64,000 nt of DNA from Streptomyces fungicidicus (lineage in GTDB: Bacteria > Actinomycetota > Actinomycetes > Streptomycetales > Streptomycetaceae), in contig NZ_CP023407.1 of assembly GCF_003665435.1 (NCBI RefSeq), forward strand, positions 4,258,501 through 4,322,500, read 5' to 3'. The notes under the pieces were generated by a model. It made no database searches. It was not told where the DNA came from and was given only the letters and a program-made list of their open reading frames with translations. Below are positions 25,667 to 34,538 of this stretch, piece after piece. A program made the position numbers and the translations under genes. The stretch's first letter is position 1, and each line of letters begins with the position of its first letter.

Positions 25667-26248
25667 ATGCCCACGCCCTACGGATCCCGCGGCGGCATGG
25701 CGTTCGGCGCGGAGGAACTGCGCGTGCTCCGCCGCGCTCTCGCCCTCGCCCTGCACCCCACCCCCGCCTCGGCCGACGACGTCCAGGACTGCCTCCGCCT
25801 CGTCGACTCCCTGGACGAGGCGACGCGGGAAAGTGCCCGGCTGCGCGCCTTCCTCCTGGCCGACCTGGGCCGCTACCGCGCCGCCCTCCCCGGTACCGCC
25901 GCCGGCTACCTCACCCTCCTGGAAGAGGCGCTGGGCGCCGGCTACCGCCCCCACCCCGACGACCTCGCCGCCCTCCGGGCCCTGCGCGGCAACCCCACCG
26001 CCGCCGCCCTCCTGCGCCACTGCCGCCGCACCCACCTCCTGGCCCTCCCCGGAGGCCGCGCGGCCGCGGACGACCCGGCGAAGAAGAAGGACCCGGCCCA
26101 GAAGCCCGCCACCCCGGCCCCCGCCCCCGCCCCCAGCCGCCCCGCCCCGTCCCCCCGGCCGGCCCGCCCCGTCCCCACCCCCGGCGAGGTCTTCCCCCGC
26201 CGCAAACCCACCCCGCCCCCTCCGAACGAGCACCTGGCCGCCGGCTGA
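25667..26248 (+). CDS. Conserved Streptomyces hypothetical protein, Pro-rich C-terminus
   Basis: 193 residues from the ATG at 25667; ATG 25697 (MAFGAEELRVLRR) is an alternative. The first 125 residues form a helical domain without known family (AEELRVLRRALALALHPTPASADDVQDCLRLVDSLDEA... YLTLLEEALGAGY), and the last 60 are Pro/Ala/Lys-rich and surely disordered. No signal peptide or membrane helix. Resembles a Streptomyces-only cytosolic protein family. It is followed closely by the 58-residue membrane protein gene and a strong terminator, so the two form a small transcription unit. Confidence 0.65.
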   Translation: MPTPYGSRGGMAFGAEELRVLRRALALALHPTPASADDVQDCLRLVDSLDEATRESARLRAFLLADLGRYRAALPGTAAGYLTLLEEALGAGYRPHPDDLAALRALRGNPTAAALLRHCRRTHLLALPGGRAAADDPAKKKDPAQKPATPAPAPAPSRPAPSPRPARPVPTPGEVFPRRKPTPPPPNEHLAAG

Positions 26249-26275
26249 CGGCCCCCGCTGGCCTACCCTGGGTCC

Positions 26276-26452
26276 ATGGACTACGTCTCCGCGCTCCTCC
26301 CCCCGGCCGTCATGGCCGTCCTCTTCGTCGCCGTGATCCGGGTGATCGTGAAGACCCAGGGTGGCGCCAACAAGACCAAGGAAGACGCCGCGGTCGACGC
26401 GGCCCTCGCCCGGGTCGAGGCCTCCCGCCCCACCCCCGGGACCGACGCCTGA
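26276..26452 (+). CDS. 58-residue single-helix membrane protein
   Basis: ATG at 26276, stop TGA at 26450-26452. The N-terminal half is one hydrophobic helix (SALLPPAVMAVLFVAVIRVIV, about 5-25), followed by a charged tail with a likely short amphipathic helix (TKEDAAVDAALARVEAS). It lies 27 bases after the Pro-rich gene and immediately before a classical terminator, so it is the last gene of the unit. Codon third positions are G/C throughout, as in its neighbours. Small proteins of this shape often bind larger membrane complexes, but none is indicated here. Confidence 0.7.
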   Translation: MDYVSALLPPAVMAVLFVAVIRVIVKTQGGANKTKEDAAVDAALARVEASRPTPGTDA

Positions 26453-26478
26453 CGAGCCCCACCCACCGCACCCCTCCA

Positions 26479-26510
26479 GGGCGTACGACTCCAGGTCGTA
26501 CGCCCTTTTT
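26479..26510 (+). terminator. Rho-independent terminator
   Basis: Perfect 11-bp stem (26479-26489 with 26495-26505), five-base loop and an uninterrupted five-T tract (26506-26510). It is the most classical terminator in the window and closes the unit ending with the 58-residue membrane protein. Confidence 0.9.
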
Positions 26511-26580
26511 GTGCGCGTTCACCCCGCCTCGCGCCCGTCCGGCACGCCATTGCCGGGATCTCCCACTATTGTTCTGAGTT

Positions 26581-26994
26581 GTGCCTCGCCCATTGGGAGA
26601 ACTCGAAGACGCGGTCATGACGCGGGTGTGGAAGTGGAACCGCCCGGTGACCGTTCGGGAAGTCCTGGAAGATCTTCAGAAGGAACGGTCCATCGCGTAC
26701 ACCACGGTGATGACCGTTTTGGACAATCTCCATCAGAAGGGCTGGGTGCGCCGAGAGGCGGAAGGCAGGGCCTATCGATATGAGGCGGTCTCCACTCGCG
26801 CCGCCTACGCCGCGGCGCTCATGAACGACGCGTGGTCGCAGAGTGACAACGCCGCCGCCGCTCTCGTCGCCTTCTTCGGCATGATGAGCGAGGAACAGCG
26901 CCAGGCTCTCACCGACGCGGTCCGCATCGTGCAGCTCCCGGAAAGCCCCGCCGGCGAGAACCCCGGCTCGGCGGAGGACGGGAGCGGACGATAG
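26581..26994 (+). CDS. BlaI/MecI/CopY-family repressor
   Basis: 137 residues from the GTG at 26581. The winged helix of the family spans about 1-75: LGELEDAVMTRVWKWNRPVTVREVLEDLQKERSIAYTTVMTVLDNLHQKGWVRREAEGRAYRYEAV. The C-terminal dimerisation helix follows (about 78-115), with a short disordered tail. In staphylococci such repressors are cleaved by a BlaR1-type protease, but no BlaR1 or M56 peptidase gene is adjacent. A hexamer TATTGT lies eight bases before the GTG and no ribosome site is visible, so the mRNA may be leaderless. The GNAT gene follows after nine bases. Confidence 0.9.
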   Translation: MPRPLGELEDAVMTRVWKWNRPVTVREVLEDLQKERSIAYTTVMTVLDNLHQKGWVRREAEGRAYRYEAVSTRAAYAAALMNDAWSQSDNAAAALVAFFGMMSEEQRQALTDAVRIVQLPESPAGENPGSAEDGSGR

Positions 26995-27003
26995 CGTCCG
27001 CAC

Positions 27004-27537
27004 ATGTCCGCAGACAGCCCCGAAGTCACCGCAAAAGCCATCACGGTCCGGCGGGCCCGTACCAGCGATGTCCCCGCCGTACGCCGGCTCCTTGACGCCT
27101 ACGTCCGCGGGCGCATCCTGCTCGACAAAGCGACGGTGACTCTTTACGAGGACATCCAGGAGTTCTGGGTCGCGGAACGGGACGACAACGCGGAGGTCGT
27201 CGGCTGCGGCGCCCTGCACGTGATGTGGGAAGACCTCGCGGAAGTGCGCACTCTCGCGGTGAAGCCGGGCCTGAAGGGCGCGGGCGTCGGGCACCGGGTG
27301 CTGGAGAAGTTGCTGGACACCGCCCGCTGGCTCGGTGTTCGCCGGGTTTTCTGCCTGACCTTCGAAGTGGACTTCTTCGGCAGGCACGGCTTCGTGGAGA
27401 TCGGTGAGACCCCGGTCGACACCGATGTGTACGCGGAGCTGCTTCGTTCCTATGACGAGGGCGTCGCGGAGTTCCTCGGTCTCGAACGCGTGAAACCGAA
27501 CACCTTGGGCAACAGCCGGATGCTTCTGCATCTGTGA
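27004..27537 (+). CDS. GNAT acetyltransferase, amino-acid N-acetyltransferase (ArgA-like) type
   Basis: 177 residues. GNAT fold: ITVRRARTSDVPAVRRLLDAY (13-33), a central strand with VVGCGALHVMWEDLAEVRTLAVKPGLKGAGVGHRVLEKLLDTA (about 66-108; the acetyl-CoA pyrophosphate loop is GLKGAGVG), and FEVDFFGRHGFVEIGE. The sequence fits the short actinobacterial ArgA-like group, in which Mycobacterium Rv2747 is reported to acetylate glutamine or glutamate for arginine synthesis. No arg gene is adjacent. It follows the BlaI-type gene by nine bases and so probably shares its transcript. Confidence 0.83.
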   Translation: MSADSPEVTAKAITVRRARTSDVPAVRRLLDAYVRGRILLDKATVTLYEDIQEFWVAERDDNAEVVGCGALHVMWEDLAEVRTLAVKPGLKGAGVGHRVLEKLLDTARWLGVRRVFCLTFEVDFFGRHGFVEIGETPVDTDVYAELLRSYDEGVAEFLGLERVKPNTLGNSRMLLHL

Positions 27538-27646
27538 TCTGCACGGGGTGCCCTATGTCCGAAACGCGCATGTTTCCGGGCCCGGTGCCGGCCGCGGGTC
27601 TCTCCCAGGGGTTTGTGTTTTTACGGCAAAAGCGGTTTGCTTTCCG

Positions 27647-27662
27647 CAGTACTGCAGTACTG
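27647..27662. promoter_or_regulatory. Perfect 16-bp palindrome upstream of lsr2
   Basis: CAGTACTGCAGTACTG reads the same on both strands and also contains two direct copies of CAGTACTG. It lies 75 bases before the lsr2 GTG and directly upstream of TATAAC (27665-27670), a plausible -10 element. The surrounding 27610-27670 is the most AT-rich stretch of the window. A dimeric regulator, or Lsr2 itself (which prefers AT-rich DNA), could bind here. No known consensus matches with certainty. Confidence 0.55.
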
Positions 27663-27736
27663 GATATAACAAGGGGCGGCGATACGGCGGACGCCGGCAC
27701 ACCCCGGCCCTCAAGTTATCGATGAAAGGAAATCCG

Positions 27737-28072
27737 GTGGCACAGAAGGTTCAGGTCCTTCTTGTCGACGACCTCGACGGTGGCGAGGCGGACGAGACCG
27801 TGACGTTCGCGTTGGACGGCAAGACATACGAGATCGATCTCACCACCGCCAATGCGGACAAGCTCCGCGGCCTTCTCGATCCTTACGTGAAGGGCGGTCG
27901 TCGTACCGGAGGCCGTGCTTCGGGCGGGCGCGGAAAGGCGCGTGCGTCTTCCGGTGGCAGCCAGGACACCGCGGCCATCCGCGCCTGGGCGAAGGAGAAC
28001 GGTTACGAGGTCAACGACCGCGGCCGGGTCCCCGCGTCCATCCGCGAGGCCTACGAGAAGGCCAACGGCTGA
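27737..28072 (+). CDS. lsr2: Nucleoid-associated protein Lsr2
   Basis: 111 residues from the GTG at 27737, preceded by GAAAGGA at six bases. Lsr2 bridges AT-rich DNA and silences transferred genes and specialised-metabolite clusters. The N-terminal dimerisation domain (QKVQVLLVDDLDGGEADETVTFALDGKTYEIDLT, 3-36) and the C-terminal DNA-binding domain with the Arg-Gly-Arg minor-groove hook (VNDRGRVPASIREAYEKANG, about 92-111) are intact; the linker between is Gly/Arg/Ser-rich. It lies after a roughly 200-bp AT-richer region with a palindrome. It ends inside the 3' end of the convergent gene (22-base overlap). Confidence 0.97.
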   Translation: MAQKVQVLLVDDLDGGEADETVTFALDGKTYEIDLTTANADKLRGLLDPYVKGGRRTGGRASGGRGKARASSGGSQDTAAIRAWAKENGYEVNDRGRVPASIREAYEKANG

Positions 28073-28938
28073 CCGTCGGCCTCTGCCGCGGCGGCACCCG
28101 CCCGCCGCAGCCGGACCCGGTGGATCTGCGTCGCCACCGTGTTCACCAGCCGCACGAGATCCGGGGGACCGGCACTGTCACCCTCCGTACCCCTCGTGCC
28201 CATCGCCGACAGCGTCGGCAGCGAAGCCTCGACATCGCGTTCCGGCCCGGGGGGCCGCAGCCATACGGCGGCCCCCTGCGAACCGCCACGGCCCAGGGGA
28301 AGCGGCCGCCCGGCGACAGCACCCGGGCCGGAAGCGGCCTCCCCGCCGAACGCGGAAACCCCGCCGAACGCGGCCTCCTCACCGAACGCGGCCCCGCAGC
28401 CGAAAACGGCTTCCTCACCGGACAAGGGGCCCCCGCCGACCGCGGAAACCCCGCCGAACGCGGCCCCGCAGCCGAACACGGCCTCCTCACCGGGCAAGGC
28501 GCCCCCGCCGACCGCGACACCGCGACCGAACACGGCACCGGACGGCCAGGGTGCGTCCATGACACCCCCCGCCCCGACCGCCACGAGGTCCAGCTCCACC
28601 GCACCCCAGTCGAGCCACTCCAGCAGCCCCGGCAGCTCCTCCGCGCTGCCCGCCGCCACCAGCAGCCGCATCCGCCCGCCGCACAGCGCCACCGGGAAGC
28701 GCCGCCAGGCGGCCCCGGAAGAGCCGCCGCACGGCCGCCCCAGACGCTCCAGCGCCGCACCTCCCGCCTCCGCGGGCAGGTCCAGCACGTCGAAGCGCAC
28801 ACCGGCCGCCAGCCGCAGCGGCGCCCCGGGCACCGTGGGCCACCCCAGCGCGTCCTCGTACCAGAGGCGCAGTTCGCCGGCGCTCGCCGGGAGCGGCCGG
28901 CGGGGAAACGGCACTGTGGGGGCGACGGTCCGGACCAT
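28051..28938 (-). CDS. SCO3374-family protein with internal tandem repeats
   Basis: 295 residues from the ATG at 28938. The first 120 residues (WYEDALGWPTVPGAPLRLAAGVRFDVLDLPAEAG...) look like the N-terminal part of bifunctional primase/polymerase-type sequences found in Streptomyces; the family is known only as SCO3374-like. Residues about 140-225 are Gly/Ala-rich with 24-residue repeats (VGGGxLxGEEAVFGCGAAFG). The last 60 residues end with LVNTVATQIHRVRLRR. It converges on lsr2 with a 22-base overlap. Function unknown. Confidence 0.7.
   Translation of the reverse strand: MVRTVAPTVPFPRRPLPASAGELRLWYEDALGWPTVPGAPLRLAAGVRFDVLDLPAEAGGAALERLGRPCGGSSGAAWRRFPVALCGGRMRLLVAAGSAEELPGLLEWLDWGAVELDLVAVGAGGVMDAPWPSGAVFGRGVAVGGGALPGEEAVFGCGAAFGGVSAVGGGPLSGEEAVFGCGAAFGEEAAFGGVSAFGGEAASGPGAVAGRPLPLGRGGSQGAAVWLRPPGPERDVEASLPTLSAMGTRGTEGDSAGPPDLVRLVNTVATQIHRVRLRRAGAAAAEADGQPLAFS
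28391..28534 (-). repeat. 72-bp tandem repeat within the SCO3374-family gene
   Basis: A unit beginning GCCCCGCAGCCGA at 28391 recurs at 28463, a period of 72 bases (24 codons), with few mismatches; shorter ACCGAACGCGG/GCCGAACGCGG units flank it from about 28348. The period keeps the frame, so copy number could vary among strains without loss of the protein. Confidence 0.75.
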
Positions 28939-29043
28939 GCCCGGCGCAACCGCCGCGGAACCCCACGGGTTACGCTGGGTACTCCCACGTGAGCACAGGG
29001 TGTCGAACAAGGGGGCGCGAGGGGGTGAGGGGTGGTGCAAGGT

Positions 29044-29061
29044 TGTTCGCCCGTAGCGGAG
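29044..29061 (+). promoter_or_regulatory. Candidate ClgR box 1 upstream of clpC
   Basis: TGTTCGCCCGTAGCGGAG fits the actinobacterial ClgR pattern (CGC, five-base spacer, GCG with flanking A/T) with two deviations from the consensus I recall (WNNWCGCYNANRGCGWWS). ClgR is a known activator of clpC and clpP genes in Streptomyces and Corynebacterium. Assignment is by eye. Confidence 0.45.
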
Positions 29062-29149
29062 GGGACCCGTGCACTCGGCATGGACTGTCAGTAGCAGCGG
29101 GTAAGACATCCCTAGTGGGAGGGGGCGACACGCAGGACGGGAGGCTCTC

Positions 29150-29167
29150 CGTTCGCCATGGGCGTAC
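29150..29167 (+). promoter_or_regulatory. Candidate ClgR box 2 upstream of clpC
   Basis: CGTTCGCCATGGGCGTAC also has CGC-N5-GCG geometry with two deviations from the recalled ClgR consensus. It lies 106 bases after box 1, which is ten helical turns, and 203 bases before the clpC ATG. Assignment is by eye. Confidence 0.4.
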
Positions 29168-29370
29168 TGGCGAAGGGGGTAACTGCCTGGCCTGCGGGAA
29201 CATCGTCTCGCACCATCGGGTTGGAGCAGATGTCGGCGTGAGCGGGGTCAGGAGGCCATCGACGGTGTCGGCAGTTGGAATGAGCGGTCCCCGCTTGCGG
29301 GACTAAGCTGCGGAAGGACAGGGAGGGGAAGTTCCCCCCACTGCCTGACCGCTCTGAGGAGCGATTAACG

Positions 29371-31896
<2,526 letters not shown>

Positions 31897-31920
31897 CCGC
31901 CGCGCTCGGCCGGAAGCACC

Positions 31921-31962
31921 AAGGGGTCTGCCCCGGGACATCCGTCCCGGGGCAGACCCCTT
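31921..31962. terminator. Bidirectional terminator between clpC and the acid phosphatase gene
   Basis: An 18-bp perfect stem (31921-31938 with 31945-31962), six-base loop and TTTT on the clpC side (31961-31964). It lies 25 bases after the clpC stop and 22 bases from the stop of the convergent gene, so it serves both. Confidence 0.9.
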
Positions 31963-31984
31963 TTCCGTGCACGCCCGGGCGGGC

Positions 31985-32623
31985 TCAGGAGAGTTGGCCG
32001 TCGTAGTCCGGCAGCTTGAACGTCTTCTCCGCGTGGCCGCCCGACAGGTCGGTCGGGCTGTTGCCGATGTTGGCGATGATCGTGTAGCCCTTCGACTCGA
32101 TGTCGGCGCGCTGGGCCGTCTTGTAGTCGGCGACGTTCTTGAACAGGTCGAGGAAGCCGCGGACGTAGAGCCCGGAGGACTCGTAGCCGGCGCGGTCGAG
32201 GTTCCACTCGGTGGGCGCGTGGATGATGCCGGGGCGGGCGGTCACGAAGAACAGCGCGACACCCCGCTCCTCCGCGTACCGGGCGACCTCCAGGACCGGC
32301 TCGTTGGCCGGCTGGGGGAAGCTGAAGCCGAAGTCGGTCTCCAGCGCGGTGTTGTCGATGTCGAGGACGATCGCCTGCTTCTCGCCCGGCCCGGTGTCGC
32401 CGATCCGCTGCTTCAGATAGGGCAGGGCCTGATCCATGACCGCCTGGCAGTCCCGCTGCCAGGTGTCGTAGTCGACGGCAGCCGCCGCGGCCGCGGCCCT
32501 CGTCGGGGAGCCGGCCGGTGCGGCGGGGGTGGATGCCTCGGCCGGTGCGGCCAGGGCCACCAGGGCGGCCGCGGAGACGGCGGTGACCGATGCGCGGCGG
32601 AGCCAGGAGTGTCGGCTTCTCAT
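31985..32623 (-). CDS. Secreted HAD-superfamily acid phosphatase
   Basis: 212 residues from the ATG at 32623. A signal peptide is evident: RSRHSWLRR, hydrophobic core ASVTAVSAAALVALAAPAEA, cleavage near residue 30. The HAD motif I is VLDIDNTALET (about 87-97), with motif II FFVTARPG and a C-terminal IGNSPTDLSGGHAEKTFKLPDY where HAD motif III/IV residues lie; it resembles the plant/bacterial class B acid phosphatase group (HAD_2-like, 'acid phosphatase' in Streptomyces). It acts outside the membrane, releasing phosphate from an unknown ester. Confidence 0.87.
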   Translation of the reverse strand: MRSRHSWLRRASVTAVSAAALVALAAPAEASTPAAPAGSPTRAAAAAAAVDYDTWQRDCQAVMDQALPYLKQRIGDTGPGEKQAIVLDIDNTALETDFGFSFPQPANEPVLEVARYAEERGVALFFVTARPGIIHAPTEWNLDRAGYESSGLYVRGFLDLFKNVADYKTAQRADIESKGYTIIANIGNSPTDLSGGHAEKTFKLPDYDGQLS

Positions 32624-33066
32624 AGTCGTGGGGGGTCCTCTCACGTCCGTAACGCTGCCAACATGGCGTGTGCATGCTCGTCTGCGAGGGTGACGCGAGG
32701 TGAACCGTAGGGTTACCGGGCGGTAGGTGCATAGAGGCCTGCGCCACATTTATGGAAAGGCCGAACCCGGTCGCCGGTGACATGCTGCACAGGCGCCATG
32801 TCCGGTACTAGCCGGAATAGTGGCTGACACTCTCCAATAAAACGGACATTTGGCCACGCACTCTGATCGATCAGCTTCAAATAGGGGGTTTTGCCCGGTA
32901 AGGGTGCTGTGTCAAGAGATCTGCATCTCAGTGCTGGAGTACGAACTTTCGTCGTAGGTCACACCTTTGCGCCGTTATGGCCGGAGGGGCTACCAATGAA
33001 TCACCACCGAGGCGCGGCTCCGTCCGCCGGGTGGTTTTCCTACGCCCCCTTCCTGATGAGGTCCGT
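32624..33066 (+). promoter_or_regulatory. Long structured leader/intergenic region before the M23 peptidase gene
   Basis: 443 bases without a robust gene. It is less GC-rich than its surroundings at 32820-32960. Seen: a perfect 12-bp palindrome CTGATCGATCAG (32863-32874), a GAGAT...ATCTC hairpin around 32917-32932, and GGCCGGAGGGGCTACCAATGAATCACC (about 32980-33006). The last segment is either the ribosome site and start of a 54-codon ORF (ATG 32996) overlapping the peptidase start, or part of a riboswitch-like fold. Streptomyces cell-wall hydrolase genes often carry ydaO-type c-di-AMP riboswitches; the match here is weak. Confidence 0.4.
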
Positions 33067-33783
33067 ATGTCCCAGCGCGTCACGTCCCGTTCCTTCCGCA
33101 CCTCCCAGATCCGCACCCGCGCGGCCGTGCTGGCCGCCGGCCTGGGGGCCTCGGTCGTGATGGGAGCCGGGGTCGCGGCCGCCGCCGACACCACGGCCGC
33201 TTCCGGCGCCGCCGGCGCCGTCCAGGCGCAGGCCGCCGCTCAGGCCAAGGCCGCGAAGGCCCAGGCCGCGCAGGCCGAGAAGGCCGCCCAGGCGAAGAAG
33301 GCCGCCGCCGAGAAGGCGGCCAAGGCCGAGAAGGCGGCGAAGGCCGCCGCCAAGAAGAAGGCCGCGTCCTGGATCGACCCGGTGAAGAGCTACAAGCTGT
33401 CCGCGAGCTTCGCGCAGAACGGCGGCATGTGGGCGCACAAGCACTCCGGCCAGGACTACGCCGTCCCGACCGGCACCGCGGTGATGGCCGCCCACGGCGG
33501 CACCGTGGTCAAGGCCGGCGGCAACGGCGCCGGTGACGGTCCGGCCTACGGCAACGCCGTCGTGATCAAGCACGGCAACGGCACGTACTCCCAGTACGCG
33601 CACCTGTCGCAGGTCGACGTGAAGGTCGGCCAGGTCGTCAAGACCGGCCAGAAGATCGCCCTGTCCGGCAACACCGGCAACTCCAGCGGTCCCCACCTGC
33701 ACTTCGAGATCCGCACGACTCCGAACTACGGCTCCGCCGTGGACCCGGTGAAGTTCCTGCGCGCCAACGGCGTGACGGTCTGA
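33067..33783 (+). CDS. Secreted M23 (LytM-type) peptidoglycan peptidase
   Basis: 238 residues from the ATG at 33067; longer in-frame starts (32977) would bury the signal peptide. The signal peptide spans about 1-39 (RTRAAVLAAGLGASVVMGAGVAAAADT). Residues 45-96 are almost only Ala, Lys, Gln and Glu, a Lys/Ala-rich helical linker that may bind the negatively charged wall. The M23 domain begins at about 100, with zinc ligands His in HKHSGQDYAV (first His and Asp) and the HLHFE motif near 215. Catalytic His in YAHLSQ. It is expected to cleave peptide cross-links of peptidoglycan. Confidence 0.93.
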   Translation: MSQRVTSRSFRTSQIRTRAAVLAAGLGASVVMGAGVAAAADTTAASGAAGAVQAQAAAQAKAAKAQAAQAEKAAQAKKAAAEKAAKAEKAAKAAAKKKAASWIDPVKSYKLSASFAQNGGMWAHKHSGQDYAVPTGTAVMAAHGGTVVKAGGNGAGDGPAYGNAVVIKHGNGTYSQYAHLSQVDVKVGQVVKTGQKIALSGNTGNSSGPHLHFEIRTTPNYGSAVDPVKFLRANGVTV

Positions 33784-33803
33784 CCCTCACCGGCGGACAG
33801 TGC

Positions 33804-34400
33804 CTAAGCGCCCCCGGACCCCCGGTGGGCCTGGGTGATCAGATCGATGGCGACCTCAAGGACGGCCTTGCGCTTCTCCTCGGGGTCGCTTTCGACGTCC
33901 TGGAGGACGTGCATCCCCGCATGCATGGTGAACAGCGCGCTGACGCAGCGCACCTGGTCGACCAGGTCGGCGTCCGGGTCCATGAGGATGTCGCGCAGCC
34001 CGAGCATGCGGGTCTTGAACATCTCGCCGATGCGCAGCTCGCGGATCGTCGCCTGGTTCTCCTGCATGAAGCGGAAGAGCGGGGCGGCGCCCATGAGCGC
34101 CTGGCTGTACCGGCGGATGATCTCCTGCTTGGTCTCCAGTGAGTGCGGCTGCTGCCGCCCCCACTCGATCAGGTCCTCCATCGGCCGGGAGAGGTCCTCG
34201 AAGATGCCGACGAGGATCTCTTCCTTCGTCTTGAAGTGGTAGTACAGCGCCGCCTTCGTGACGTCCAGGCGCTCGGCGATCTCGCGCAGTGAGGTCTTCT
34301 CGTAGCCCTGCTCCGCGAAGAGTTCGAGCGCCACGTCCTGGATGCGCTGGCGGGTGTTCCCGCGGCGCCGCTGTTTGGTGCCGTCCATGGTGTCGCCCAT
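33804..34400 (-). CDS. TetR-family repressor of the divergent MFS exporter
   Basis: 198 residues from the ATG at 34400 (ATG 34388 is an alternative). The TetR DNA-binding helices are at about 14-60: TRQRIQDVALELFAEQGYEKTSLREIAERLDVTKAALYYHFKTKEEIL. The ligand domain has no named subfamily. It faces an MFS exporter across 138 bases that contain a large inverted repeat, the standard layout of a drug-responsive repressor and its pump. A 20-base gap separates its stop from the convergent M23 peptidase gene. Confidence 0.93.
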   Translation of the reverse strand: MGDTMDGTKQRRRGNTRQRIQDVALELFAEQGYEKTSLREIAERLDVTKAALYYHFKTKEEILVGIFEDLSRPMEDLIEWGRQQPHSLETKQEIIRRYSQALMGAAPLFRFMQENQATIRELRIGEMFKTRMLGLRDILMDPDADLVDQVRCVSALFTMHAGMHVLQDVESDPEEKRKAVLEVAIDLITQAHRGSGGA

Positions 34401-34427
34401 TCTCCCGCTCGCCCCCTCTTGACGAAA

Positions 34428-34498
34428 ACTTACTTGACGCCCGGCTAGTTACAAGACTAGCTTCCCAGTGTAGTGAACTAGCCGGGCGGCAAGTAAGT
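34428..34498. promoter_or_regulatory. 23-bp inverted repeat operator between tetR and the MFS gene
   Basis: Left arm 34428-34450 and right arm 34476-34498 match in 22 of 23 positions as inverted copies, with a 25-base spacer. A second, smaller palindrome CTAGT-N6-ACTAG (34445-34460) sits within the left arm and spacer. A promoter for the MFS gene (TTGACG 34434-34439, TAGCTT 34458-34463, spacing 18) lies inside, so a bound TetR dimer or pair of dimers would block it. Confidence 0.8.
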
Positions 34499-34538
34499 AG
34501 CAGTGGCCGCGTGATCGTGGCCGGGGGAGAAGGACATC

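Larger units (their letters stand above)
28939..29370. other. Divergent regulatory region upstream of clpC
   Basis: 432 bases without a convincing gene between the SCO3374-family start and clpC. It holds two ClgR-box-like sequences and, just before clpC, the ribosome site GAGGAG (29356-29361). The segment 29270-29315 includes an imperfect hairpin (GTCCCCGCTTGCGGGAC). The clpC transcript therefore probably carries a leader of at least 50 bases. Confidence 0.6.

Noticed and set aside
32820..33066. Confident call of a ydaO-type c-di-AMP riboswitch before the M23 peptidase
   Set aside because: The GGAGGGGCTACCAATGAATC segment recalls the core, but the conserved GGGTGAATC and the 3' closing segment could not be found; kept only as a candidate leader.
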